Source: Streptomyces sp. NBC_00414 (lineage in GTDB: Bacteria; Actinomycetota; Actinomycetes; Streptomycetales; Streptomycetaceae). Taken from it: 64,000 bases of DNA. The notes below the pieces were generated by a model that worked only from the letters and a program-made list of their open reading frames with translations, was not told the DNA's origin and did not search any database. The stretch lies in assembly GCF_036038375.1 (NCBI RefSeq), contig NZ_CP107935.1, positions 1,116,001 to 1,180,000 on the forward strand, in the 5' to 3' direction. The position numbers were made by a program, and so were the translations under genes. Positions 17,363 through 24,842 of this stretch are shown piece after piece (position 1 is the first letter of the stretch; every line of letters starts with the position of its first letter).

Positions 17363-18144
17363 GAGCGCTCCACCAGTGCGAGCACCCGGGCGGGTGACCC
17401 GGAGCCCGAGACGATGGGGAGGGGTCCGGCGACGACGACGGAGCCGGTCGCGGGCAGTGCCGCCAGGTTCCGCAGCTGGGTCAGCCCGTACTTGTCACTG
17501 CCCATCAGGTACGAGTGGCACGGGAAGGCCGGTTCGAACGCGTGGCCGCGTCCGGCGTCGGTGCCGACCGTCTCGACGCCGAGGCCGATCACCGGTGACT
17601 CCTCGGCCACCCAGCGGGCGCACTCCGCCGACAGTCCGGGGGTGTGCGGGCCGTTCTCGTCCGCGTTCAGGAACGTCTCCTGCGAGTGCGAGCGGGCGTC
17701 CCACCCTGTCCGCAGCAACAGCCAGCCGCCGTCGGGCAGCGGTCCGTTCGCGGCTTCCCACGCCCGTACGTGTTCCACCTCGACGAGGAAGTCCGGGTCC
17801 TTCGCCGCCTCGGCGGTGAAGTCCAGCACCGCGGCCGGCGCGATCAGCCGCCCCGCGGGTACGGAGGCCACGTCCGCGAGGTCCTTGCCGGTCACCCAGT
17901 GGTTCGGGGCGTCGAAATGGGTACCGGTGTGCTCACCGGTACGGAAGTTGTTCCAGTACCAGGCCGGACCGCGGTCGTCGTACCTGCTGATCTCCTCCAG
18001 GGCGAACACCTGCGTCTGGCCGAACTCGGGCGGCAGTTGGAGCACCGGGGTCGACGACGACAAGGGCGACGTGAGGTCGACGACTTCGATGGATCCCCCT
18101 CGCAACCCGGCCACCAGCGCGGCGAGAACGGACGGCTCGGACAT
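17359..18144 (-). CDS. Cyclase family (kynurenine formamidase-like) metal-dependent hydrolase
   Basis: ATG at 18144 with GAGGAGG in front gives 261 aa; longer upstream starts lack a binding site. The diagnostic motif HTGTHFDAPNHW (residues about 71-82) matches the HxGTHxDxPxH metal site of the cyclase/kynurenine formamidase family (PF04199). A second conserved His/Glu block is GVETVGTDAGRGHAF near residue 195. Enzymes of this fold hydrolyse formamides, isatin or cyclic amides. It is translationally coupled to the ThDP enzyme downstream, so they should act in the same pathway. Divergent to the lipoprotein gene at 18237. Confidence 0.87.
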   Translation of the reverse strand: MSEPSVLAALVAGLRGGSIEVVDLTSPLSSSTPVLQLPPEFGQTQVFALEEISRYDDRGPAWYWNNFRTGEHTGTHFDAPNHWVTGKDLADVASVPAGRLIAPAAVLDFTAEAAKDPDFLVEVEHVRAWEAANGPLPDGGWLLLRTGWDARSHSQETFLNADENGPHTPGLSAECARWVAEESPVIGLGVETVGTDAGRGHAFEPAFPCHSYLMGSDKYGLTQLRNLAALPATGSVVVAGPLPIVSGSGSPARVLALVERS

Positions 18145-18236
18145 GCGGCCTCCTCGTACGACGGAAGAACTGACAGCATGGCAGCCGGTGACGACGGCCG
18201 CTCCGGTCCGACGAGTGGAAGACGGGTGGAGGCAGA

Positions 18237-18833
18237 GTGCGCGCGATGCCCAGGAGCACGAGGACGACGGCGGCCGTGTTCGCGGCCACCGTACTGATCC
18301 TGCTGGCGGGTTGTTCGACCGACGACGACGGGGACACGGCGAGCTCGCCGCCCCCTTCGCCGGCCACCACGCCATCCCCATCCCCCTCCGCCTCCACCTC
18401 CCCGTCGAGCGAACTCCCCACGCCCACCCCGCCCCCTCCCGCCACGGACGCGGCTTCCGCTTCGGCCTCCACGAGCCCGTCTCCGGTGCCCACCGCCGGA
18501 CGGGATCGGAAGCTGGTGACCATGACCGTCAGCGGGGGCTTCGCGGGCGTTCAGCAGGAGGTGATCCTGCGCGGCGACGGCACCGTCCGCACCAGCGACA
18601 AGGGCCAGGCCGAGGTACGCCGTACCAGCGCGGCCCAGTTCACACGGTTGCGTACGCTGCTCGGGGACCCGGCACTGGACGACGTCCCCGGGTCCACCGT
18701 GGACAAGGGCGCGGCCGACATGTTCCAGTACACGCTCCGGTTCGACGGCCGCACGGTCGTCACCGACCGCTCAGCCGAGCACCCTCCACTCGACCACCTC
18801 ATCGCCGCCCTCGAGAAGTGGCTACCGAGGTGA
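18237..18833 (+). CDS. Secreted lipoprotein of unknown function
   Basis: GTG 18237 is used, 4 nt after a GGAGG; ATG 18246 is an alternative. The N-terminus has a signal peptide ending in a lipobox (LILLAGC, Cys near residue 26). A long Ser/Pro/Thr/Ala linker (about residues 30-88) acts as a spacer through the cell wall. The remaining 105 residues form a small domain (VTMTVSGGFAGVQQEVILRG ... LRFDGRTVVTD) that resembles protealysin-inhibitor (emfourin)-like beta-rich modules common in Streptomyces lipoproteins. That resemblance is tentative. Confidence 0.8.
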   Translation: MRAMPRSTRTTAAVFAATVLILLAGCSTDDDGDTASSPPPSPATTPSPSPSASTSPSSELPTPTPPPPATDAASASASTSPSPVPTAGRDRKLVTMTVSGGFAGVQQEVILRGDGTVRTSDKGQAEVRRTSAAQFTRLRTLLGDPALDDVPGSTVDKGAADMFQYTLRFDGRTVVTDRSAEHPPLDHLIAALEKWLPR

Positions 18834-19176
18834 CGGCAAGCGGATACGGAGTGTGCCTGCTCTCCTCCTTGAGCCTGCTCTCCTCGTGCCCGCTCTCCTC
18901 CTTGACCCTGCGGAAGGAATCCGTCCTCGCCGCTTAGCGAACGGCCGGAGGTCTCTCACGGCAGCCGTACGTACGGCTGTCTCTCACGGCGCCGTACATA
19001 CGGCTGCCCGTCCGCGCCCAGGGTTGTACGCCGGGTGACAGCCGCGCGGATCGGTGGCCTCCAGCGCACGCCCCCCGCGCCCGCAAACGTGTTCGATGAC
19101 ACCCCCGTGATGACCTCCGACAAGTGAGGTCGGAGAAACCCGGGGCAGAAGGAACGAATTCCGATGGGAGGTTGAC
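18834..19176. other. Intergenic stretch with tandem palindromes
   Basis: This 343-bp gap has no credible gene. It contains CTCCT-rich repeats (18855-18905) and two tandem 28-bp units (see next entry). The right part (19040-19176) should hold the promoter of the phosphatase gene starting at GTG 19177. Confidence 0.5.
18952..19006. repeat. Tandem repeat of a palindrome
   Basis: TCTCTCACGGC occurs at 18952-18962 and 18980-18990. Each copy is followed by a palindrome: AGCCGTACGTACGGCT (18963-18978, perfect, 16 bp) and GCCGTACATACGGC (18991-19004, one mismatch at the centre). The unit is 28 bp long and could be a double operator or a structured RNA element. Confidence 0.65.
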
Positions 19177-20376
19177 GTGGATGGTGGAGATTTGGAACTG
19201 GGCGAGCTGCTGGGCTCTGCGGAGGCCGCGCCGCCCGGGGAGTCGGTCGACGTGGTTGCCCGAAACCTGCAGAAGCGGTTCGGTGCGGAGCGCGTGTCCT
19301 TCCTGTTCGTCGACCTCATCGGTCACCGGCTCGTACGGCTGGCCGCGGCCGTCGAGGAGGATGCCACGGAGCAGAACGAGCCGATCGAGCCGATCGACCT
19401 GCAAGGCAGCGTCTACGGCAGGGTGCTGCAGAGCCAGCGCCAGCACGCGGAGACGGACGGGCAGGGAAGTCGGCGCATCATCACGCCCGTCTCCAACCGC
19501 GGGGACTGCATCGGCGTACTCGAAATGACCCTGCAGTACGCCGACGACACCGTGCTGAGACAGGTCCGGGAGGCGGCCCACGCGCTGGCCTACATCATCG
19601 TCACGGACCGCCGCTTCACCGACCTGTATCACCTGCGCCGGCGTACCACCACGGCCAGCCTGGCCGCGGAGATCCAGCATCAGCTGCTTCCCACGGCGTC
19701 CAGTTGCGAGGCGTCCCAGTTCGCCCTCGCCGCGGGGCTGGTCCCGGCCGACGACATCGGTGGCGACACGTACGACTACACGCTGGATCGCGACACCCTG
19801 CATCTGTCGATCACCGACGCCATGGGCCACGACACCGAATCCGCGCTGCTGGCCACCCTGCTGATCGGTGCGCTGCGCGGGGCCCGCCGCAGTGGCTGCG
19901 ACCCGGTAAGACAGGCCCAGCAGGCCCACCAGGCCCTGCTGCAGCACAGCCGGGGCCTGGCCACCGGGCAACTGCTGTGCATCGAACTCGAATCAGGTGT
20001 CTGCCGACTGGTCAACGCCGGTCATCCCTGGCCGCTGCGTCTGCGCGACGGCACGGTCGAAGAGCTCCGGCTCGCCGTGAACATGCCGTTCGGTGTACCG
20101 GGTCCGATCCCGTACCGCGAGCAGGAACTGCGTCTGCGGGCCGGTGACAGGCTGATACTGCTCACCGACGGTATGCAGGACCGCGCTGCCGCCGCCGTCG
20201 ATCTGGCCGGGCTCGTGCACGACACCCGCGCCCTGCATCCCAGGGAGGCCGTCCGGACGCTGACGGCCGCGGTGGCGGAGGCCTGCCAGGGCAACCTCAG
20301 CGACGACGCCACGGTCCTGATCCTGGACTGGCACGGCAATCGCCGTCCGCCCGGAGACACCGACCCGGCGCGGTGA
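19177..20376 (+). CDS. GAF-PP2C (SpoIIE-type) serine phosphatase
   Basis: GTG start at 19177, 399 aa. Residues 1-150 look like a GAF-type sensor domain without transmembrane segments. A short coiled linker (RRTTTASLAAEIQHQLLP) leads to a PP2C/SpoIIE domain with GGDTYDY, ITDAMGHDTES, LLTDGMQD and LSDDATVLIL metal-site blocks. The family dephosphorylates anti-anti-sigma factors in partner-switching systems. No anti-sigma or STAS gene is adjacent, so its target is unknown. It is one of three such phosphatases in the window. Confidence 0.88.
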   Translation: MDGGDLELGELLGSAEAAPPGESVDVVARNLQKRFGAERVSFLFVDLIGHRLVRLAAAVEEDATEQNEPIEPIDLQGSVYGRVLQSQRQHAETDGQGSRRIITPVSNRGDCIGVLEMTLQYADDTVLRQVREAAHALAYIIVTDRRFTDLYHLRRRTTTASLAAEIQHQLLPTASSCEASQFALAAGLVPADDIGGDTYDYTLDRDTLHLSITDAMGHDTESALLATLLIGALRGARRSGCDPVRQAQQAHQALLQHSRGLATGQLLCIELESGVCRLVNAGHPWPLRLRDGTVEELRLAVNMPFGVPGPIPYREQELRLRAGDRLILLTDGMQDRAAAAVDLAGLVHDTRALHPREAVRTLTAAVAEACQGNLSDDATVLILDWHGNRRPPGDTDPAR

Positions 20377-20434
20377 CGGCACACGCCCCCCGGACGGTCC
20401 CTGCCGCCGGCCCCACCCCCCTGGACGGAAACCC

Positions 20435-21445
20435 CTAGCCCCCGAGCAAGGACGCCTGCGGGATGTTCCGGTGGCCGCCCAGCAGTGCGCTCCCGAGCGT
20501 GGTGGCGCTGTGGTGGACACTCTGCCCGCAGCGCCGCGTCACGATGAGCCCCGAGTCGCGCAGCGCCGCGGCGTGCTGGGAGACCGACGCCGGGGAGACG
20601 ACCAGCCGCCGGGCCAGATCGCTGGTCGATCCGCCCTGGTCGACGACAGCGGCCAGTACGTCGGCGCGGGTCCTCCCCAGCAGGGTGCCCAGCGCCTCCC
20701 GCGCCTCGTGACGCTTGCCGTCATCGGCCTGCGACCATCCGAGATCGTGGGCGATCGGGTAGACGACCACGGGAGGGAGGGCGGGATCGCGCAGCGTGAT
20801 GGGGGCCCGCCAGCAGAAGAAGGAGGGCAGCAGGAGCAGACCGCGGCCGTCGAGACGGATGTCGCGATCGTAGGCGCTGGCCACGGACAGGACACCGGGC
20901 TGCCAGCTCAGGGCGGGATGCAGGTTGGACAGCATGCCCTCGGTGCCCCCGTCCAGGATCGCCCGCACCCGGACGGCGCGATCGGCCTCGATCGAGGTCC
21001 GCACCTGGGCCCAGTACGGCCGCAGCGCGACGTTGAAATAGCCGCGCAGGGCCGTGCCGAGAAAGCGCATCGCGTCGGAGCCCGCCTCGGCCAGCGACAG
21101 CGTTCGCGCCCCGAGGTGCCGGGCCGCGGCAAGACGAGCGATGTCGCGCCTCAGCCCCCCGCGCGAGGTGGACAGTACGGCGTCGATGCCCGTTTCGAGG
21201 CCGCCCCGATCAGGCATCGGGGTGAGGAAATCGGCTGAATACCCACGGGGCGGCGCCAGCTCGAACAGCAGCCGGGTACTGCCGGGCAGGCGGTTGCGGA
21301 TGTGCCGTTTCCACGCCCCGAAGACGACCGATCCGTCGTTCCCGCCCAGCAGATGCAGGCTGAGTAACAGCTCCCACATGGGATCCGGACCGGTCGCCAT
21401 CCGAATGCGGGCCATATCTACGTCCGTGAAGTGGAACTTGAGCAT
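20435..21445 (-). CDS. ArsR-like winged-helix regulator with N-terminal DUF5937-type domain
   Basis: I place the start at ATG 21445 (MLKFHFTDVDM), giving 336 aa. The first 250 residues match the pattern of a streptomycete N-terminal domain (LKFHFTDVDMARIRMA start) that I recall as DUF5937. The C-terminal 80 residues are an ArsR-type winged helix (ALGTLLGRTRADVLAAVVD ... TSDLARRLVVSPASVSQHAAALRDSGLI). No Cys metal site of classic ArsR proteins is seen. It is divergent from polyphosphate kinase 2 (292 bp apart) and might control it or itself. Target unknown. Confidence 0.82.
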   Translation of the reverse strand: MLKFHFTDVDMARIRMATGPDPMWELLLSLHLLGGNDGSVVFGAWKRHIRNRLPGSTRLLFELAPPRGYSADFLTPMPDRGGLETGIDAVLSTSRGGLRRDIARLAAARHLGARTLSLAEAGSDAMRFLGTALRGYFNVALRPYWAQVRTSIEADRAVRVRAILDGGTEGMLSNLHPALSWQPGVLSVASAYDRDIRLDGRGLLLLPSFFCWRAPITLRDPALPPVVVYPIAHDLGWSQADDGKRHEAREALGTLLGRTRADVLAAVVDQGGSTSDLARRLVVSPASVSQHAAALRDSGLIVTRRCGQSVHHSATTLGSALLGGHRNIPQASLLGG

Positions 21446-21737
21446 GGGTCCCCCGTGTGCCTTGCCTACCTGAAATCGTCCCCTCACCGGTTAAGAGCCG
21501 TCCGGCGAGACGGGAGTTGCGCGCGGGGCCGGAACCGGGCGCGCAATGGCCGAATCCGCTCGACCCGCCGTGATTGTCGGCGCCGCCCGGGTACTGGGCA
21601 CACGAACATCCGGTACGGGCGACATCGACCGTTCCGCACGGTGCCGGACGGTCGGCCGCATGCCATTCTGGCGGGGGCGGGACTCGTACGCCGGTCCGTC
21701 GGCGGGAACGACCGCCCGGGCTACGAAGGGACCACCT

Positions 21738-22724
21738 GTGGCTGACCCTCTGAACGCGCCTGCCTCCGGCAGCGGAGAAGATCCCTCCGTCGAGCCGGAG
21801 TTGCTCGCCGGACTACTGGTGAACGAGGAACGGCCCGAGCAGCCCGTCCTCCTGGACGGCGAAGGCAAGCCCCTCGACACCTGGCGCGAGAACTACCCGT
21901 ACGAGAAGAAGCTTCGCCGTCATTCCTACGAGCGGCAGAAGCGGATCCTGCAGATAGAACTCCTCAAGCTGCAGAAGTGGGTGCGGGAGACCGGCCGACG
22001 GGTCGTCGTGGTGTGCGAGGGGCGTGACGCGGCCGGCAAGGGCGGCACCATCAAGCGCTTCACCGAGCGTCTGAATCCGCGCGGTGCGCACGTGGTGGCA
22101 CTGGACAAGCCCACCGAGAAGGAAGCCGGGCAGTGGTACTTCCAGCGTTACGTGCCGCATCTCCCGGGGGCCGGCGAGATCGTCTTCTTCGACCGGTCCT
22201 GGTACAACCGGGCCGGGGTCGAACGTGTCATGGGCTTCTGCACCCCGGCCGAGTACCGGCACTTCTACACACAGGCACCCATCTTCGAGAAGATGCTCAC
22301 CGACGAGGGGATCCTGCTGATCAAGTTCTGGTTCTCGGTGTCGCGCGGTGAGCAGCGCACCCGGTTCGCCATCCGCCAGATCGACCCCGTCCGGCAGTGG
22401 AAACTGTCCCCCACCGACCTGGCCTCCCTCGACCTGTGGGACGCCTACACCGAGGCGAAGGTCGACATGTTCCGCGCGACGGACACGCCGTACGCGCCAT
22501 GGACCGTGGTGAAGAGCAACGACAAGCGCCGTGGCCGCCTCGAAGCCATGCGTCATCTGCTGCTGTGCTGCGACTACACGGCGAAGGACAAGCAGGCCGT
22601 CGGAACGGCCGATCCGCGGATCATCGGTTCCGCCAACACCCTGCTGGAGAGCGGTGAGGTGCCGACGGACCTCTCCCCGACCCCCCTGTCCCCGCACGAC
22701 GAGGGCCCCGGCCTGCACCCTTAG
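21738..22724 (+). CDS. ppk2: Polyphosphate kinase 2
   Basis: The start is most likely GTG 21738 (VADPLNAP), with GAAGGG 7 nt upstream, giving 328 aa; longer frames start in promoter-like DNA. The kinase core is intact: Walker A EGRDAAGKGGTIKRF, lid RLNPRGAHVVAL, Walker B FFDRSWYNRAGVERVMGF, and KFWFSVSRGEQRTRF. A C-terminal block WTVVKSNDKRRGRLEAMRHLL follows. PPK2 enzymes use polyphosphate to phosphorylate nucleoside mono- or diphosphates, or the reverse. Single-domain size and motifs fit class I (NDP) enzymes. Cytoplasmic. Confidence 0.94.
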   Translation: MADPLNAPASGSGEDPSVEPELLAGLLVNEERPEQPVLLDGEGKPLDTWRENYPYEKKLRRHSYERQKRILQIELLKLQKWVRETGRRVVVVCEGRDAAGKGGTIKRFTERLNPRGAHVVALDKPTEKEAGQWYFQRYVPHLPGAGEIVFFDRSWYNRAGVERVMGFCTPAEYRHFYTQAPIFEKMLTDEGILLIKFWFSVSRGEQRTRFAIRQIDPVRQWKLSPTDLASLDLWDAYTEAKVDMFRATDTPYAPWTVVKSNDKRRGRLEAMRHLLLCCDYTAKDKQAVGTADPRIIGSANTLLESGEVPTDLSPTPLSPHDEGPGLHP

Positions 22725-22751
22725 GCACCCCGGACTCCTGCGCCCTTCGCG

Positions 22752-22789
22752 AAGAGTTCTTCGCAAACAAGTCTTTGCGAAGAACTCTT
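22752..22789. promoter_or_regulatory. Operator: 16-bp inverted repeat before the HTH regulator/MFS operon
   Basis: AAGAGTTCTTCGCAAA (22752-22767) and its exact reverse complement (22774-22789) are separated by 6 nt. The right arm overlaps the predicted -35 element, so binding would repress transcription. The site sits 20 nt before the HTH regulator gene, suggesting autoregulation. It is also much more AT-rich than the surroundings. Confidence 0.75.
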
Positions 22790-22802
22790 TGTGGTCTAGC
22801 GT
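22775..22802 (+). promoter_or_regulatory. Predicted promoter, probably leaderless transcript
   Basis: TTGCGA (22775-22780), 16 nt, TAGCGT (22797-22802). The expected transcription start, 7-8 nt further, falls on the ATG at 22810. No ribosome binding site is visible, so the mRNA is probably leaderless. Confidence 0.55.
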
Positions 22803-22809
22803 GCTCGGT

Positions 22810-23475
22810 ATGCCTGAACCCGACGCGACACCTCAGCACCCACATGCCGACCAGGACACCGTCGTTCTCGATGCCAAGGGGCTACGGGCCCTCGCGCACC
22901 CGATCCGGGTGCAGTTGGTGGGGCTGCTGCGAAAGCACGGCCCGTCGACGGCCACCCGGCTCGCCGAACGCCTGGACGTGAACTCCGGCACCGCCAGTTA
23001 CCACCTGCGCCAGCTCGAAGGCGCGGGCCTCGTGGAGGAGGACACGGAACGCGGCAACGCACGCGAGCGCTGGTGGCGGTCGGTGCACAGCAGGACGTGG
23101 TTCAACGACCGCGAGCTGGCCGAGCGGGAGCCCGAGGCGACACTGGCCTACCTGCAGTCCGTCGCCGCCCGCCACACCGCTCACACGGAGCGGGCGCTGG
23201 GCGAACTCCAGACCCTGCCCCCCGCGTGGCGGGACACGTTCGACATGAGCGACTGGGCCCTGCGGATCACCCCCGAGGAGGCTTCCGGTCTCTACGAGGA
23301 GTTGCGGGGTGTCCTCAACCGCTATCGCCGGGACACGACGGAGGCGGCGGCGTCGGCGCCCGAGGGAGCCGAACGGTTCTCCGTGATCACGCTCCTGCTG
23401 CCCGAGCCGGACAGCTCCGCGCCCTCGGCGGATCCTTCCCGGGGAGACGGGGCCACCGCCCCGGAGAGGCCGTGA
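22810..23475 (+). CDS. ArsR-like (HTH_20) transcriptional regulator
   Basis: ATG 22810, 221 aa. An N-terminal winged helix (ALAHPIRVQLVGLLRKHG ... TATRLAERLDVNSGTASYHLRQLEGAGLVEE) is followed by a basic wing (RGNARERWWRS) and a C-terminal helical domain of about 120 residues. This two-part layout is usual for regulators placed before efflux genes. The stop overlaps the GTG of the MFS gene (GTGA, 23472-23475), so the regulator and transporter are coupled. The perfect inverted repeat upstream is its likely operator. Ligand unknown; probably a substrate of the exporter. Confidence 0.9.
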   Translation: MPEPDATPQHPHADQDTVVLDAKGLRALAHPIRVQLVGLLRKHGPSTATRLAERLDVNSGTASYHLRQLEGAGLVEEDTERGNARERWWRSVHSRTWFNDRELAEREPEATLAYLQSVAARHTAHTERALGELQTLPPAWRDTFDMSDWALRITPEEASGLYEELRGVLNRYRRDTTEAAASAPEGAERFSVITLLLPEPDSSAPSADPSRGDGATAPERP

Positions 23476-24782
23476 CGGACACCGCCGCGGACACGGACCG
23501 CTTACCCGGGAAACGCGCGTTACGGCCGTTGGCCGGAGTGCTCACCGCGATGGCGGTCTCGCTGACCGGTACGCGGATCTCGGGCATCGCGCTGCCCTGG
23601 TTCGTGCTCGTCACGACCGGGAGCGCCACCAAGACCGGACTGGTCGCGTTTTTCGAGATGACTCCCTATGTGGTGGTCAAGGCACTCACCGGGCCGCTGG
23701 TGGACAGGGTGGGCCCACGCGTCGTCTCCTGGACCACCGACCTGGCCAGCGCGACCGCCGCCGCGGCCGTTCCGGTTCTCCACGGCTCGGGGCTGCTCTC
23801 GTTTCCCGTGCTCCTCGCCCTGGTGGTGCTCATCGGCGCGGCCCGGGGCCCCGGCGACCTGGCCAAGGAGGTCATGGTGCCCGAGGCGGCCGACCGCAGC
23901 CGGGTTCCCCTGGAGCGGGCGACGGGGTTGTCCGGCGTGATCGAGAGGCTCGCCTCCACCGTGGGCCCGGCGGCCGGCGGCGCCTTGATCGGGCTGGTCG
24001 GCCCGCTGGCGGGGCTGGCGGTCAACGCGGCCTGCTTCGCCGCCGGTTCGGTGATCATCGCGCTGGTGCTGCCCCGGAACATGGGACATGCCGCCGAGGA
24101 ACCCCTGTCGCCGGACAGGTCACCGCATACGAAAGAGGGCCCGGGCTACTGGCAGCGGTTCGGCGAGGGCTGGACCTTCCTGCGCGGCGACCCGCTGCTC
24201 CTCGCCCTCATCGTGATGGTCGGCACGACCAATCTCCTGGACGCCGGTTTCTCCGCGGTGCTCGTTCCCGTCTGGGCCCAGGAATCCGGAAACGGGCCGA
24301 CGGCGATCGGCCTCGCAAGCAGCGTCTCAGGAGCCATGGCGATCTGCGGGAGTCTCCTGGCGGCGGCGTTCGCACACCGGTTGCGGCGCCGGGCGGTGTT
24401 CTTCGTCGGCTTCCTTCTCGCCGGGGCACCGAAATTCCTGATACTCGCCTCCGGCGCGCCGATGGGCGCCGTACTGGCCGTCTTCGCCGTGAGCGGGCTC
24501 GGCGCGGGTTTCATCAACCCGATCATCGGCGCCGTCTTCTTCGAGCGAATACCTCGCCCGCTGCTGGGCCGGGTCAACGCGCTCGGCGACTCGCTGGCCT
24601 GGTCCGGCATCCCCCTCGGCGGGCTGGTCGCGGGAGCGGCCGTGGCCGCCACCGGGCTGGTACCGGTCTTGATGGTCGGCGGGATCGCGTACTTCCTCAC
24701 CACCAGCCTGACCGGACTGCGGCCGGAGTGGCGCGCCATGGATCGGCCACGCCGGGACACACGCGGGCTCACGGGAGACTGA
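23472..24782 (+). CDS. MFS exporter (EntS-like, MFS_3)
   Basis: GTG 23472 overlaps the stop of the regulator. The 436-aa protein has about 12 hydrophobic segments, a long central cytoplasmic loop (PRNMGHAAEEPLSPDRS region) and MFS_3-type blocks (GTRISGIALPWFVLVTTGSA; GPLVDRVGPR; NALGDSLAWSGIPLGGL). Proton-driven export of a drug or metabolite is expected. The regulator in front should respond to the exported compound. Confidence 0.88.
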   Translation: MTDTAADTDRLPGKRALRPLAGVLTAMAVSLTGTRISGIALPWFVLVTTGSATKTGLVAFFEMTPYVVVKALTGPLVDRVGPRVVSWTTDLASATAAAAVPVLHGSGLLSFPVLLALVVLIGAARGPGDLAKEVMVPEAADRSRVPLERATGLSGVIERLASTVGPAAGGALIGLVGPLAGLAVNAACFAAGSVIIALVLPRNMGHAAEEPLSPDRSPHTKEGPGYWQRFGEGWTFLRGDPLLLALIVMVGTTNLLDAGFSAVLVPVWAQESGNGPTAIGLASSVSGAMAICGSLLAAAFAHRLRRRAVFFVGFLLAGAPKFLILASGAPMGAVLAVFAVSGLGAGFINPIIGAVFFERIPRPLLGRVNALGDSLAWSGIPLGGLVAGAAVAATGLVPVLMVGGIAYFLTTSLTGLRPEWRAMDRPRRDTRGLTGD

Positions 24783-24842
24783 CCCGCCGTCCAGTCCGGC
24801 GGTCCGCCACGCGGCCGGTCGGTCGCCCCAGCAGGCAGCCCG

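Noticed and set aside
21546..21737. Longer N-terminus for polyphosphate kinase 2
   Set aside because: The extra 64 codons are Arg/Thr-rich, without similarity to the family, and lie in the divergent promoter region; GTG 21738 has a proper binding site.
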